Shown: piece by piece, positions 16,751 to 24,555 of the stretch
How the letters are laid out: each line of letters begins with the position of its first letter
Position numbering within the stretch: position 1 is the first letter of the stretch
Assembly: GCA_035447065.1 (NCBI GenBank)
Contig: DAOTGJ010000007.1
Coordinates: forward strand, 53,494 to 117,493
Source of the DNA: CALEMW01 sp035447065
GTDB lineage: Bacteria; Krumholzibacteriota; Krumholzibacteriia; LZORAL124-64-63
Direction of reading: 5' to 3'
Length of the DNA: 64,000 bases
Position numbers and translations under genes: made by a program
Notes under the pieces: generated by a model
What the model saw: only the letters and a program-made list of their open reading frames with translations
The model's database searches: none
What the model was told of the DNA's origin: nothing

Positions 16751-17362
16751 ATGCATGGCCGACGCCTGATGTCCCTCGCCGCCCTCGCCGTCCTGGCGGC
16801 CCTGCTCGCCGGCTGCAGCGGCGGCACCACCGTGACCCGCATGGACACCGACACCACCGTGGACCTGTCCGGCAAGTGGAACGACGCCGACAGCCGCATG
16901 GTGGCCGAGGCCCTCATCTCCCAGGCCCTGACCGCGGGCTGGTACGGCGAGCACCGCTACGCCACCGGCAAGAACCCCGTGCTCATCGTGGGCCCCATCC
17001 GCAACAAGACCTCCGAGCACATCCCGGTGAAGACCTTCGTGGCCGACCTGGAGCGCAGCATGATCAACTCCGGCAAGGTGACCATGGTGGCGTCGGCGGA
17101 GGAGCGCGAGGCCATCCGCGGCGAGCGCGCCGACCAGCAGGAGTTCGCCTCGCCCGAGACCATGGCGGCCTGGGGCCGCGAGATGGGCGCCGACGCCATG
17201 CTGCTGGGCGAGATCAACACGATCATCGACCAGGAGGAGGGCGACGAGGTGCGCTTCTACCAGGTGGACGTGTACCTGGTGGACCTGGAGACCAACGTGA
17301 AGCGCTGGGCCGGCTACGAGAAGATCAAGAAGTACGTGAGCCGCAGCGGGTACCGTCCGTGA
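16751..17362 (+). CDS. lpoB: LpoB-like lipoprotein
   Basis: This 203-residue lipoprotein carries a lipobox (LLAGCSG, Cys about 22). The LpoB core follows: TVDLSGKWNDADSRMVAEALI, then VGPIRNKTSEHIPVKTF and a C-terminal strand-helix region. In E. coli LpoB activates penicillin-binding protein 1B from the outer membrane. FCB and other bacteria have homologues paired with a COG3014 lipoprotein, as here, and their partner is uncertain. The ATG is preceded by AAGGAG. The stop overlaps the GTG of the next gene by four bases, so the two are co-translated. Confidence 0.82.
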   Translation: MHGRRLMSLAALAVLAALLAGCSGGTTVTRMDTDTTVDLSGKWNDADSRMVAEALISQALTAGWYGEHRYATGKNPVLIVGPIRNKTSEHIPVKTFVADLERSMINSGKVTMVASAEEREAIRGERADQQEFASPETMAAWGREMGADAMLLGEINTIIDQEEGDEVRFYQVDVYLVDLETNVKRWAGYEKIKKYVSRSGYRP

Positions 17363-18765
17363 GGACGCGCGCGGCGTCCCTTGCGCTGGTGCTCCTCGTC
17401 GTCGCGGCGGGCGGCTGCTCCACGTACGTGGACCGCAACGCCCGCCTGCGCGACGATCTGGCCACGCGGGACTACGACGCCGCGCTGAAGGTCATCGATG
17501 AAGCCGAGCGCGGACCGGACCGCCTGCTCACCCTTCTGGAGCGCGGTCTGGTCCTGCACTACGCGGACCGCTGGGAGGAGAGCAACACGGCCTTCGAGGC
17601 GGCCGAGGAGCTTTCCGCGGAGCTCTACACCAGGTCCGTGAGCCAGGCGGTGGTGTCGCTGGTCACCAACGACGCCGCCGTGGACTACCGCGCCGCCCCC
17701 TACGAGATGGCCCTGGTGCCCTACTTCCGCGCCCTCAACTACATCGGCCTGAACCGCCGCGACGCCGCGCTGGTGGAGGCGCGCAAGGCCGAGCTGCGAC
17801 TGCGCGACCTGGCCGAGGTGGAGCGCGCCCTGGCCCGCGACGACGAGGACGTGCAGGACCCCGCCGTCTCCCTGGACGACCATGCGCTGCTGCACTGGTT
17901 CCGCGGCATGCTCCACGAGTGGGGCGGCGAGACCAACGACGCCTTCCTGGCCTACCGCCGCGCCGCCCTCGCCTTCCGCGACACGGGTCCCGCGCTGGGG
18001 CTGGCCACGCCGGCGGCCCTGGGCGGGGACCTGGCGCGCACGGCCGCGGCGCTGGGCTTCGCCGACGAGCTGGCCGAAGTGCGGCGCGCCTGCCCGGCGC
18101 TGACCGTGCCGGACGCGGCGCCGGCCGCGGACACGGGCCGCGTGGTGCTGTTCCTGGAACTGGGCTGGGCGCCGCGGCTGGAGTCCGTGGCCGCCGACGT
18201 GCCCATCTTCAAGAACGAGGTGCGGGACGACCGCGCCGTGATGGTGCGCCATCTGGGCACGCGCTACCGCACGGGCTGGCGGAGCGAGGCGGAGATCGCC
18301 TATTGGCTGCGCTTCGCGTTGCCGGAGATGGTGGATGAGGCGCCGCGGGTGACCGGCGCGCGGGTGTCGGCGGGGCTGCCCGGCAGCCATGCGCGCGCCG
18401 TGCTGGCCGACGACGTGGCCGCCCGCGCGGAGCTGCGATTCCAGGAGAATCAGGGAGCGGTGGTGCTGCGCACCATCGGGCGCGCCCTGGCCAAGTGGCT
18501 GGCCACGGAGAAGGCCGAGGACCAGGGCAAGCTGGCCGGCCTGCTCATGAACCTGCTGGGCGCCGCCACCGAGCACGCCGACACGCGCGGCTGGCTGACC
18601 CTGCCCCACGGCATCGCGGTGGCGCGGCTGGAGCTGCCGCCCGGCGTGCACGACCTGCGCGTGGAGCTCACCGACGCCGCCGACCGCACGGTGGAGACCC
18701 GCACCATCGAGGGCGTGACCGTGCGCCCGGGCGGCTGGACCTTCCTCAGCCGCCGCGTCTTCTGA
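17359..18765 (+). CDS. COG3014-family lipoprotein with TPR-like helices
   Basis: This 468-residue lipoprotein has a signal peptide and lipobox (VAAGGCSTY, Cys near 20). The N-terminal half is alpha-helical and TPR-like (DYDAALKVIDEAERGPDRLLTLLERGLVLHYADRWEESNTAFEAAEE). The C-terminal half is beta-rich and ends in LPPGVHDLRVELTDAADRTVETRTI. COG3014 proteins are regularly encoded next to LpoB-like genes, and a shared role in envelope assembly is inferred. It starts at GTG 17359, overlapping the lpoB-like stop. Its end lies six bases from the stop of the convergent protease. Confidence 0.8.
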   Translation: MRTRAASLALVLLVVAAGGCSTYVDRNARLRDDLATRDYDAALKVIDEAERGPDRLLTLLERGLVLHYADRWEESNTAFEAAEELSAELYTRSVSQAVVSLVTNDAAVDYRAAPYEMALVPYFRALNYIGLNRRDAALVEARKAELRLRDLAEVERALARDDEDVQDPAVSLDDHALLHWFRGMLHEWGGETNDAFLAYRRAALAFRDTGPALGLATPAALGGDLARTAAALGFADELAEVRRACPALTVPDAAPAADTGRVVLFLELGWAPRLESVAADVPIFKNEVRDDRAVMVRHLGTRYRTGWRSEAEIAYWLRFALPEMVDEAPRVTGARVSAGLPGSHARAVLADDVAARAELRFQENQGAVVLRTIGRALAKWLATEKAEDQGKLAGLLMNLLGAATEHADTRGWLTLPHGIAVARLELPPGVHDLRVELTDAADRTVETRTIEGVTVRPGGWTFLSRRVF

Positions 18766-18771
18766 TCCCCG

Positions 18772-21700
18772 TCACCGCACCAGCGTGAGCTTGGACGTGA
18801 CCGCGCCCGCGGGCGTGGTCAGCCGCGCCAGGTAGAGGCCGCCCGGCAGGGCTCGGCCGGCGTCGTCGCGTCCGTCCCACGCGGCCGTGTGCGGGCCGGC
18901 TTCGAGGCGCGCGTCCAGCAGCGTGCGCACGCGGCGCCCGCGCAGGTCCAGGAGCTCCAGGTTCACGCGTCCGACCGCCGCCAGGTGGAAGCTCAGTTCG
19001 GTGCGCGGATTGAACGGGTTGGGCGCGGCCGCCAGGGACGCCGGCGCCAGGGGCGCGGCGTCCACGGCGGTCACGTCGCCGATGGCCAGGGTGACGCTCA
19101 CGGCGTGGGGGCCGGCCGGGTCGTCGGAGGCCAGGGTCACCACGGCGTGATGCAGGCCCGGGGCCAGGCCCGCGGTCTCGAACTCCAGCACGAGCATGGC
19201 CGAATCGCCCGGCGCCACCGACGCCCGGGTCACGGCGGCGTTCAGCCAGCCGGCCTGCCACGCCGGCGCCTGCAGGTGCAGGGGCAGGGGGCCGTCGTTG
19301 TAGAGGCGCACGCTGGCGCGTGGCGTGGTGGACAGGGAGTCCAGGGCGGCGGGGACCAGCAGGCGGCCGGCGCCCGAGTCCGTGTCGCGGCCGGCGGTTC
19401 CCAGGTCCACCGCGGAGGCCTCCAGGGCCCGCGCCAGCTCGGCGGGCGCGGCGCCGGGGGAGGACTGCAGCAGGATGGCCACGGCGCCGGCGGCCACCGG
19501 CGTGGCCATGCTGGTGCCCGAGTAGGTCACGTAGCCGCCGCCGGGCGAGGCGCTGGTCACGCCGTCGCCGGGAGCCGCCAGGTCCGGCTTGATCAGACCG
19601 GGGGGATAGGGGTAGTCGGCGTAGCCGTCGGCGATGCCCCAGGCCGTGGGACCGCGGCTGGACAGGGACCAGACCGCGTCCGTGCTGCCGGTGGCGCCGA
19701 TGGTGATCACCGCGGTGTGGCCGCCGTCGCCGTACCAGGGGTTGGGGCAGTCGCCGGGCGAGGCGATGTCCGTGGGGATGGGGTGGTGGCCGCCGTAGTT
19801 GTCGCCGTTGCCGGCGGCGCAGATCCAGGGGATGCCGGCGGTGAGCAGGACCGCGGCGTTGTCGCGGTTGGCGGCGCGCAGCTCGTCGGCCGCGGCGTCC
19901 CAGCCGGCGCTCATGGTGAACAGGTCCACGGGGCCGTGGTCCAGGCCGAACTGCATGGCCTCGACCAGGTCCGCGTAGTAGCCCGGCACGGCGCGCAGGA
20001 TCATCAGCTCGGCGCCGGGGGCGGGGCCGCAGGCGCGGCCCGCGGAACCGTCGCCCACCACCAGGCCGGCGGTGTGGGTGCCGTGGCCGTAGTCGGGGTC
20101 GCCTTCATAGGGGTCGTTGTCGCCGTCCACGGCGTCCCAGCCGTGGTGGGGCCAGGCGGCGCCGCCGTCCCACAGGGAGCCGGCCAGGTCGGGGTGGTCG
20201 TAGGCCGCGCCGGAGTCCAGGTGGCCCACCAGCACGCCGGTGCCGTCCAGTCCCAGGGCCCAGGCGTCGGGGGCGCCGATGCGGGCCAGGTGCCATTCCA
20301 GAACGCCGTCGGTGGGGGCGGCGGTCGGCGCGGGTACGGCGAAGGTGCGGCTGGGCCGGTCGTCCAGCCAGAGGCGGCCCACCTCGGGGCGGTCGGCCAG
20401 GGCCGCGATCTCCGCGGGGGTCAGCGCCACGGCGAGCTGGCCGCCCAGCCAGAGCTCGCGCACGTCGGCGGGTTTGAGGCCGGGGGCGGCGGCGGCCAGC
20501 ACGGGGTCCAGCTCCGCGCGGGCGTCGGCCAGCACGGCGCGGGCGGCGGCCAGGGTGGCGGCGCGGCGCAGGTCCTTGGCGGCGCCGTCCAGGCGCGGGG
20601 CCAGGGCGTCGGCGTCCAGGCGGCGCGCGGGCTCCAGGATCACGGGCAGGCGGACGTCGGCCGCGGCGGCGGTCACGGCCTGGGCGAGCGACGGCGCCAC
20701 GGCCGGCAGGTGGCGGCGGAAGGTCACCGGCGGCGCGGCGGCCAGGGCGGCGGCGCGGTCGGCCAGGGGCGCGTCTTCGAAATGGGCCACGTGATCGGCG
20801 CCCAGGCGGAGGGCCGGGTCGCCGCTGATCCACAGGAGCTGCCGCAGCAGCGTGTTGTTGGTCTCGTCCTCCTCGGTCACCGCATCGGACGGATCCAGGC
20901 GCAGCTCCAGATCGTGGAGGCCGGCGGCCAGGGTGACGGCGTGGTCCTCCACCACCGCATAGGTGGAGGTGGGCAGGCCGCCGGAGAGGTTCCAGCTCAC
21001 GGCCAGGGCGCCGTCGATCCAGAGGGCCAGGTCGAAGCGCCCCTCCACGTCCGCCATGCCCAGGTTGGCCAGGCCGAAGCTCACGTACGCCGGGGCGTCG
21101 GCGCGCAGCCAGCCGCCCGTGCGCACGCCCGGCGTGTCCGCGGCCACCAGGGCGGCCTCCCAGCCCGCCGGGGCGTAGGGCAGCAGGTCCGGGCCCAGCA
21201 TGCGGTCCGCCGTGTACACGTTGTGGCCCTGGGTGGCGCTGTCGCGGCGGTCGATCCACGCGCTGTGGATGCGGTCGCCCACCGCGGCGTCCAGGAAGTG
21301 GTACTGGGGCTCCACGTGCTCCATGTCCGTGACCACCTCCACCACGTCGGGCCAGAACTCGGGATAGCCGCCGCCGCCGGCCTGGCGCGCGGCCACCCAG
21401 AACTGGTCGTCGCCCGGGGCGGCCTCGATCCACTGGCAGCTCACCACGCCGTCGCGCACGGCCAGGGCCGGGCCCACGCTCTCGTACTCGTCCGACACCA
21501 TGTCGTAGGGGCCGTACACGGTCTGGCCGGCATCGTCGGAGAAGTGGAAGACGATGTCGCCGTCGATGTTGCCCACCCCGTCGTCCCAGTCGTGCTGGAA
21601 CGCGGTGTAGACCATGGCGCCCTCGCAGGCCACGCGCGGGAAGCCGGTGCCGAAGGGCGTCCAGTCGCTGAGGTTGGTCACGTCGCCGAAGCCGCCGCTG

Positions 21701-22692
21701 GCGGCGTCGCTGGCCAGGAGGATCTCCGTGGGCTCGCCCCACACGCTGGCCTCGCCGTTGACCAGGTGGACCAGGGCGCCCTGCATGGCGGCGTCGGGCC
21801 AGAGGTCGGGGTAGCCGTCGGGCACCAGGGCGTCGAACTGGATGGTGGCGCCGCCGTCGGTGCTCCAGCTCCAGATCAGCGTCCACTCCCAGCTGAAGAG
21901 GTCCCAGTTGATCTCCTGGTAGCTGGCGGCGATGAACACCGTGCTGAAGTCGCCGGCGCCGCTGACCGCCACGGTGGGCGTGGCGTTGACGGAGTCCGTG
22001 AACAGGCCGCGGATCCAGGCCCAGCTCGTGGGGTCGCCGGCGTTGCTGCTGCGCGTGCGCACGATGTAGCCGTCGGCGCGCACCCAGACCACGTGCAGGA
22101 ACCCGGCGCCGTCGATGGCGATGTCGGGCATGGACTCGTCCTGCGCGTACGAGGGCAACTCCCACACGGTCCAGGTCTGGCCGTCGTCGCTGCTGCGGGC
22201 GATGTGGATGTCGCGGTCCGTGGCGCCCAGGTCGGTGCCCTCGAAAACGGCGTAGAGGTCGCCGTTGACCGGGTTCACGGCCAGGGACACGTAGGCGTCG
22301 TTGGCGCCGGTGGCGTCGGCCAGCAGGCGGTCCGCGGACCAGGGGGCCTCGCGCGAGGCGGCGGGGCGGGCGTCGGCGGCGAGGGGGCGTTCGAGTGGCT
22401 GCCAGGCGGGGGCGGGGCCCTCCACGGCGGGGCGCACGGCCGGCGGCGTCAGGGTCTTGGCGGCGAGGTCCTGGTCGCTGAACACCGGCGCACGACCGGA
22501 CTTGGCCTCCGCCGTGCTCCAGGCGCGGCGGCCGCTTCGTTGCGGCCGACAGGTCGTGGGGGCGGGAAGGCGTCCGTCCGCGGCGTGGAGACCGGCGGCG
22601 GGCACGGGCCGGGGTGCCGAGGGACCGTCGGCGGCCAGGGCGGCGGCGACGAACAGCAACGGCAGCATCAGCAGCGACAGGGATCGGGGCAT
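18772..22692 (-). CDS. Secreted subtilisin-like (S8) protease with Asp-box N-terminus and T9SS-like C-terminus
   Basis: This 1306-residue exported protease begins with a signal peptide. Residues about 110-500 show sialidase-like units (SSDDGQTWTVWELP, WSTDGGATI), followed by a CARDB-like region (about 510-640) and the subtilase domain. The catalytic triad is visible: Asp in HLDSG (about 826), His in GHGTHTAG (about 870) and Ser in SGTSMATP (about 1061), with oxyanion Asn in AAGNGDN. The last 90 residues (NPFNPRTEL through GGLYLARL to TSKLTLVR) form a FlgD-like/T9SS type A sorting module. It is probably exported by type IX secretion and degrades extracellular protein. The ATG at 22692 directly precedes the signal peptide. 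Confidence 0.88.
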   Translation of the reverse strand: MPRSLSLLMLPLLFVAAALAADGPSAPRPVPAAGLHAADGRLPAPTTCRPQRSGRRAWSTAEAKSGRAPVFSDQDLAAKTLTPPAVRPAVEGPAPAWQPLERPLAADARPAASREAPWSADRLLADATGANDAYVSLAVNPVNGDLYAVFEGTDLGATDRDIHIARSSDDGQTWTVWELPSYAQDESMPDIAIDGAGFLHVVWVRADGYIVRTRSSNAGDPTSWAWIRGLFTDSVNATPTVAVSGAGDFSTVFIAASYQEINWDLFSWEWTLIWSWSTDGGATIQFDALVPDGYPDLWPDAAMQGALVHLVNGEASVWGEPTEILLASDAASGGFGDVTNLSDWTPFGTGFPRVACEGAMVYTAFQHDWDDGVGNIDGDIVFHFSDDAGQTVYGPYDMVSDEYESVGPALAVRDGVVSCQWIEAAPGDDQFWVAARQAGGGGYPEFWPDVVEVVTDMEHVEPQYHFLDAAVGDRIHSAWIDRRDSATQGHNVYTADRMLGPDLLPYAPAGWEAALVAADTPGVRTGGWLRADAPAYVSFGLANLGMADVEGRFDLALWIDGALAVSWNLSGGLPTSTYAVVEDHAVTLAAGLHDLELRLDPSDAVTEEDETNNTLLRQLLWISGDPALRLGADHVAHFEDAPLADRAAALAAAPPVTFRRHLPAVAPSLAQAVTAAAADVRLPVILEPARRLDADALAPRLDGAAKDLRRAATLAAARAVLADARAELDPVLAAAAPGLKPADVRELWLGGQLAVALTPAEIAALADRPEVGRLWLDDRPSRTFAVPAPTAAPTDGVLEWHLARIGAPDAWALGLDGTGVLVGHLDSGAAYDHPDLAGSLWDGGAAWPHHGWDAVDGDNDPYEGDPDYGHGTHTAGLVVGDGSAGRACGPAPGAELMILRAVPGYYADLVEAMQFGLDHGPVDLFTMSAGWDAAADELRAANRDNAAVLLTAGIPWICAAGNGDNYGGHHPIPTDIASPGDCPNPWYGDGGHTAVITIGATGSTDAVWSLSSRGPTAWGIADGYADYPYPPGLIKPDLAAPGDGVTSASPGGGYVTYSGTSMATPVAAGAVAILLQSSPGAAPAELARALEASAVDLGTAGRDTDSGAGRLLVPAALDSLSTTPRASVRLYNDGPLPLHLQAPAWQAGWLNAAVTRASVAPGDSAMLVLEFETAGLAPGLHHAVVTLASDDPAGPHAVSVTLAIGDVTAVDAAPLAPASLAAAPNPFNPRTELSFHLAAVGRVNLELLDLRGRRVRTLLDARLEAGPHTAAWDGRDDAGRALPGGLYLARLTTPAGAVTSKLTLVR

Positions 22693-22731
22693 GAGGCCTC
22701 ACTTCGACGAGAGAGCTGGTGACGTCATTAT

Positions 22732-22761
22732 ATTATATCAAAATGAAGTATTTTAGTGCAA
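22732..22761 (-). promoter_or_regulatory. Promoter of the S8 protease gene
   Basis: On the minus strand TTGCAC (22756-22761) and TATAAT (22732-22737) are 18 bases apart. They lie in an AT-rich island that stands out from the GC-rich surroundings. The -10 box is consensus and lies 40 bases upstream of the protease ATG. Confidence 0.7.
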
Positions 22762-22784
22762 TGAAGGGATGCGTCAGCCGTAGG

Positions 22785-22813
22785 TGGACCCTCCGGAAAC
22801 CGGGTGCTAGACT
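22785..22813 (+). promoter_or_regulatory. Candidate promoter of the carboxyltransferase gene
   Basis: TGGACC (22785-22790) and TAGACT (22808-22813) are 17 bases apart, and TGC precedes the -10 box as an extended -10. They lie 45 bases upstream of the ATG at 22858. Confidence 0.5.
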
Positions 22814-22857
22814 CGTCAGCACTCCGGAATTCGCCACGATAGCCCGCAAGGAGCCCC

Positions 22858-24465
22858 ATGAAGAGGATCCCGTCCCAGATCCGTCCCGACGCCCCTGCCT
22901 TCCGCGCCAACCGCGAGCGGAACCTGGAGCTGTGCAACGACCTGGCGGCGCTGCACGCCCGCCTGCGCGACGGCGGTCCGGACCGCGCCCGCGAACGTCA
23001 TCTCTCCCAGGGCAAGCTGCTGGTGCGCGACCGCATCGAGAAGCTCCTGGATCCCGGCACGCCGTTCCTGGAGTTCTCGCCGCTGGCGGCCCACGGCGTG
23101 TACGAGGACGACGTGCCGGCGGCGGGCCTGATCACGGGCGTGGGCTCGGTGCACGGCCGGCAGGTCATGGTGGTGGCCAACGACGCCACCGTGAAGGGCG
23201 GCACCTACTACCCGCTGACGGTGAAGAAGCACCTGCGGGCCCAGGAGATCGCGCGGGAGAACCGGCTGCCGTGCGTGTACCTGGTGGACTCGGGCGGGGC
23301 GTTCCTGCCCCTGCAGGCGGAGGTGTTCCCGGACCGCGACCACTTCGGGCGCATCTTCTACAACCAGGCCACCCTGTCGGCGGCGGGGATCCCGCAGATC
23401 GCGGCGGTGCTGGGCAGCTGCACCGCCGGCGGCGCCTACGTGCCGGCCATGAGCGACGAGGTGGTCATCGTCAAGGAGCAGGGCACGATCTTCCTGGGCG
23501 GGCCGCCGCTGGTGAAGGCGGCCACCGGGGAGGAGGTCACCGCGGAGGAGCTGGGCGGCGGCGACGTCCACACCCGCATCAGCGGCGTGGCGGACCACCT
23601 GGCCAACGACGACGCCCACGCCCTGCGCATCGTGCGCGACATCGTGGAGAACCTGGGGCCGGTGGAGACCGCGCGCGTGCCTTGCGCCGCGCCGGAGGAC
23701 CCGCACTACGATCCCGAGGAGCTGCTGGGCGTGCTGCCCGCGGACACGCGCACGCCCTTCGACGTGCGCGACGTGATCGCGCGCCTGGTGGACGGCAGCC
23801 GCTTCCACGAGTTCAAGCCGCGCTACGGGAGCACGCTGGTCTGCGGCTTCGCGAGGCTGCACGGGTACGCCGTGGGCATCCTGGCCAACAACGGCATCCT
23901 GTTCAGCGAGTCGGCCCTGAAGGGCACGCACTTCATCGAGCTGTGCAACGCGCGGCGCATCCCGCTGATCTTCCTGCAGAACATCACCGGCTTCATGGTG
24001 GGGCGCGCCTACGAGCACGGCGGCATCGCCAAGGACGGCGCCAAGCTGGTCAACGCGGTGAGCAACAGCACGGTGCCCAGGTTCACGGTGGTGATCGGCG
24101 GCAGCTTCGGCGCGGGCAACTACGGCATGTGCGGGCGCGCCTACCAGCCGCGGCTGCTGCTCATGTGGCCCCAGGCCAAGATCTCGGTCATGGGCGGGGA
24201 GCAGGCCGCGGGCGTGCTGCTGCAGGTGAAGAAGGATCAGCTGGCGCGCCATGGCGAAGAGCTCACCGCGGAGCAGGAGAAGGCCATCGTGGAGCCCATC
24301 CTGGCCAAATATGCGGAGGAGGGGCACGCCTATTACAGCAGCGCGCGGCTCTGGGACGACGGCGTGATCGATCCGCGCCAGACCCGCGACGTGCTGGGGC
24401 TGGCGGTGGCCATGAGCCTGAACGCACCCATTCCGGAGACGCGGTACGGGGTGTTCAGGATGTAG
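22858..24465 (+). CDS. mccB: Methylcrotonyl-CoA carboxylase, carboxyltransferase (beta) subunit
   Basis: This 535-residue subunit should transfer CO2 from carboxybiotin to 3-methylcrotonyl-CoA in leucine catabolism. Both crotonase-like halves are complete. The N-half holds RLRDGGPDRARERHLSQGKLLVRDRI and VDSGGAFLPLQAEVFPDR; the C-half holds GILANNGILFSESALKGTHFIELC, LQNITGFMVG and GGSFGAGNYGMCGRAYQPR. LQNITGFMVG and FLPLQ are typical of the MCC rather than the propionyl-CoA branch, although geranyl-CoA carboxylase is close. The biotin carboxylase and carrier are encoded 6 kb away at 30285-32313. The ATG follows AAGGAG. The gene is monocistronic in this window. Confidence 0.87.
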   Translation: MKRIPSQIRPDAPAFRANRERNLELCNDLAALHARLRDGGPDRARERHLSQGKLLVRDRIEKLLDPGTPFLEFSPLAAHGVYEDDVPAAGLITGVGSVHGRQVMVVANDATVKGGTYYPLTVKKHLRAQEIARENRLPCVYLVDSGGAFLPLQAEVFPDRDHFGRIFYNQATLSAAGIPQIAAVLGSCTAGGAYVPAMSDEVVIVKEQGTIFLGGPPLVKAATGEEVTAEELGGGDVHTRISGVADHLANDDAHALRIVRDIVENLGPVETARVPCAAPEDPHYDPEELLGVLPADTRTPFDVRDVIARLVDGSRFHEFKPRYGSTLVCGFARLHGYAVGILANNGILFSESALKGTHFIELCNARRIPLIFLQNITGFMVGRAYEHGGIAKDGAKLVNAVSNSTVPRFTVVIGGSFGAGNYGMCGRAYQPRLLLMWPQAKISVMGGEQAAGVLLQVKKDQLARHGEELTAEQEKAIVEPILAKYAEEGHAYYSSARLWDDGVIDPRQTRDVLGLAVAMSLNAPIPETRYGVFRM

Positions 24466-24510
24466 GCCCGGCGGGGGATGAGCCGATCTTTCCCGGGATC
24501 CCGCTTTCCG

Positions 24511-24519
24511 TGCTAGAAT
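24511..24519 (+). promoter_or_regulatory. Extended -10 element upstream of the propeller gene
   Basis: TGC followed by TAGAAT (24514-24519) forms an extended -10 box 37 bases before the ATG at 24556. No good -35 box is visible at the usual distance. Confidence 0.45.
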
Positions 24520-24555
24520 GACGACGGAAATGGTCCTCGAATCCCGGAGCATCCC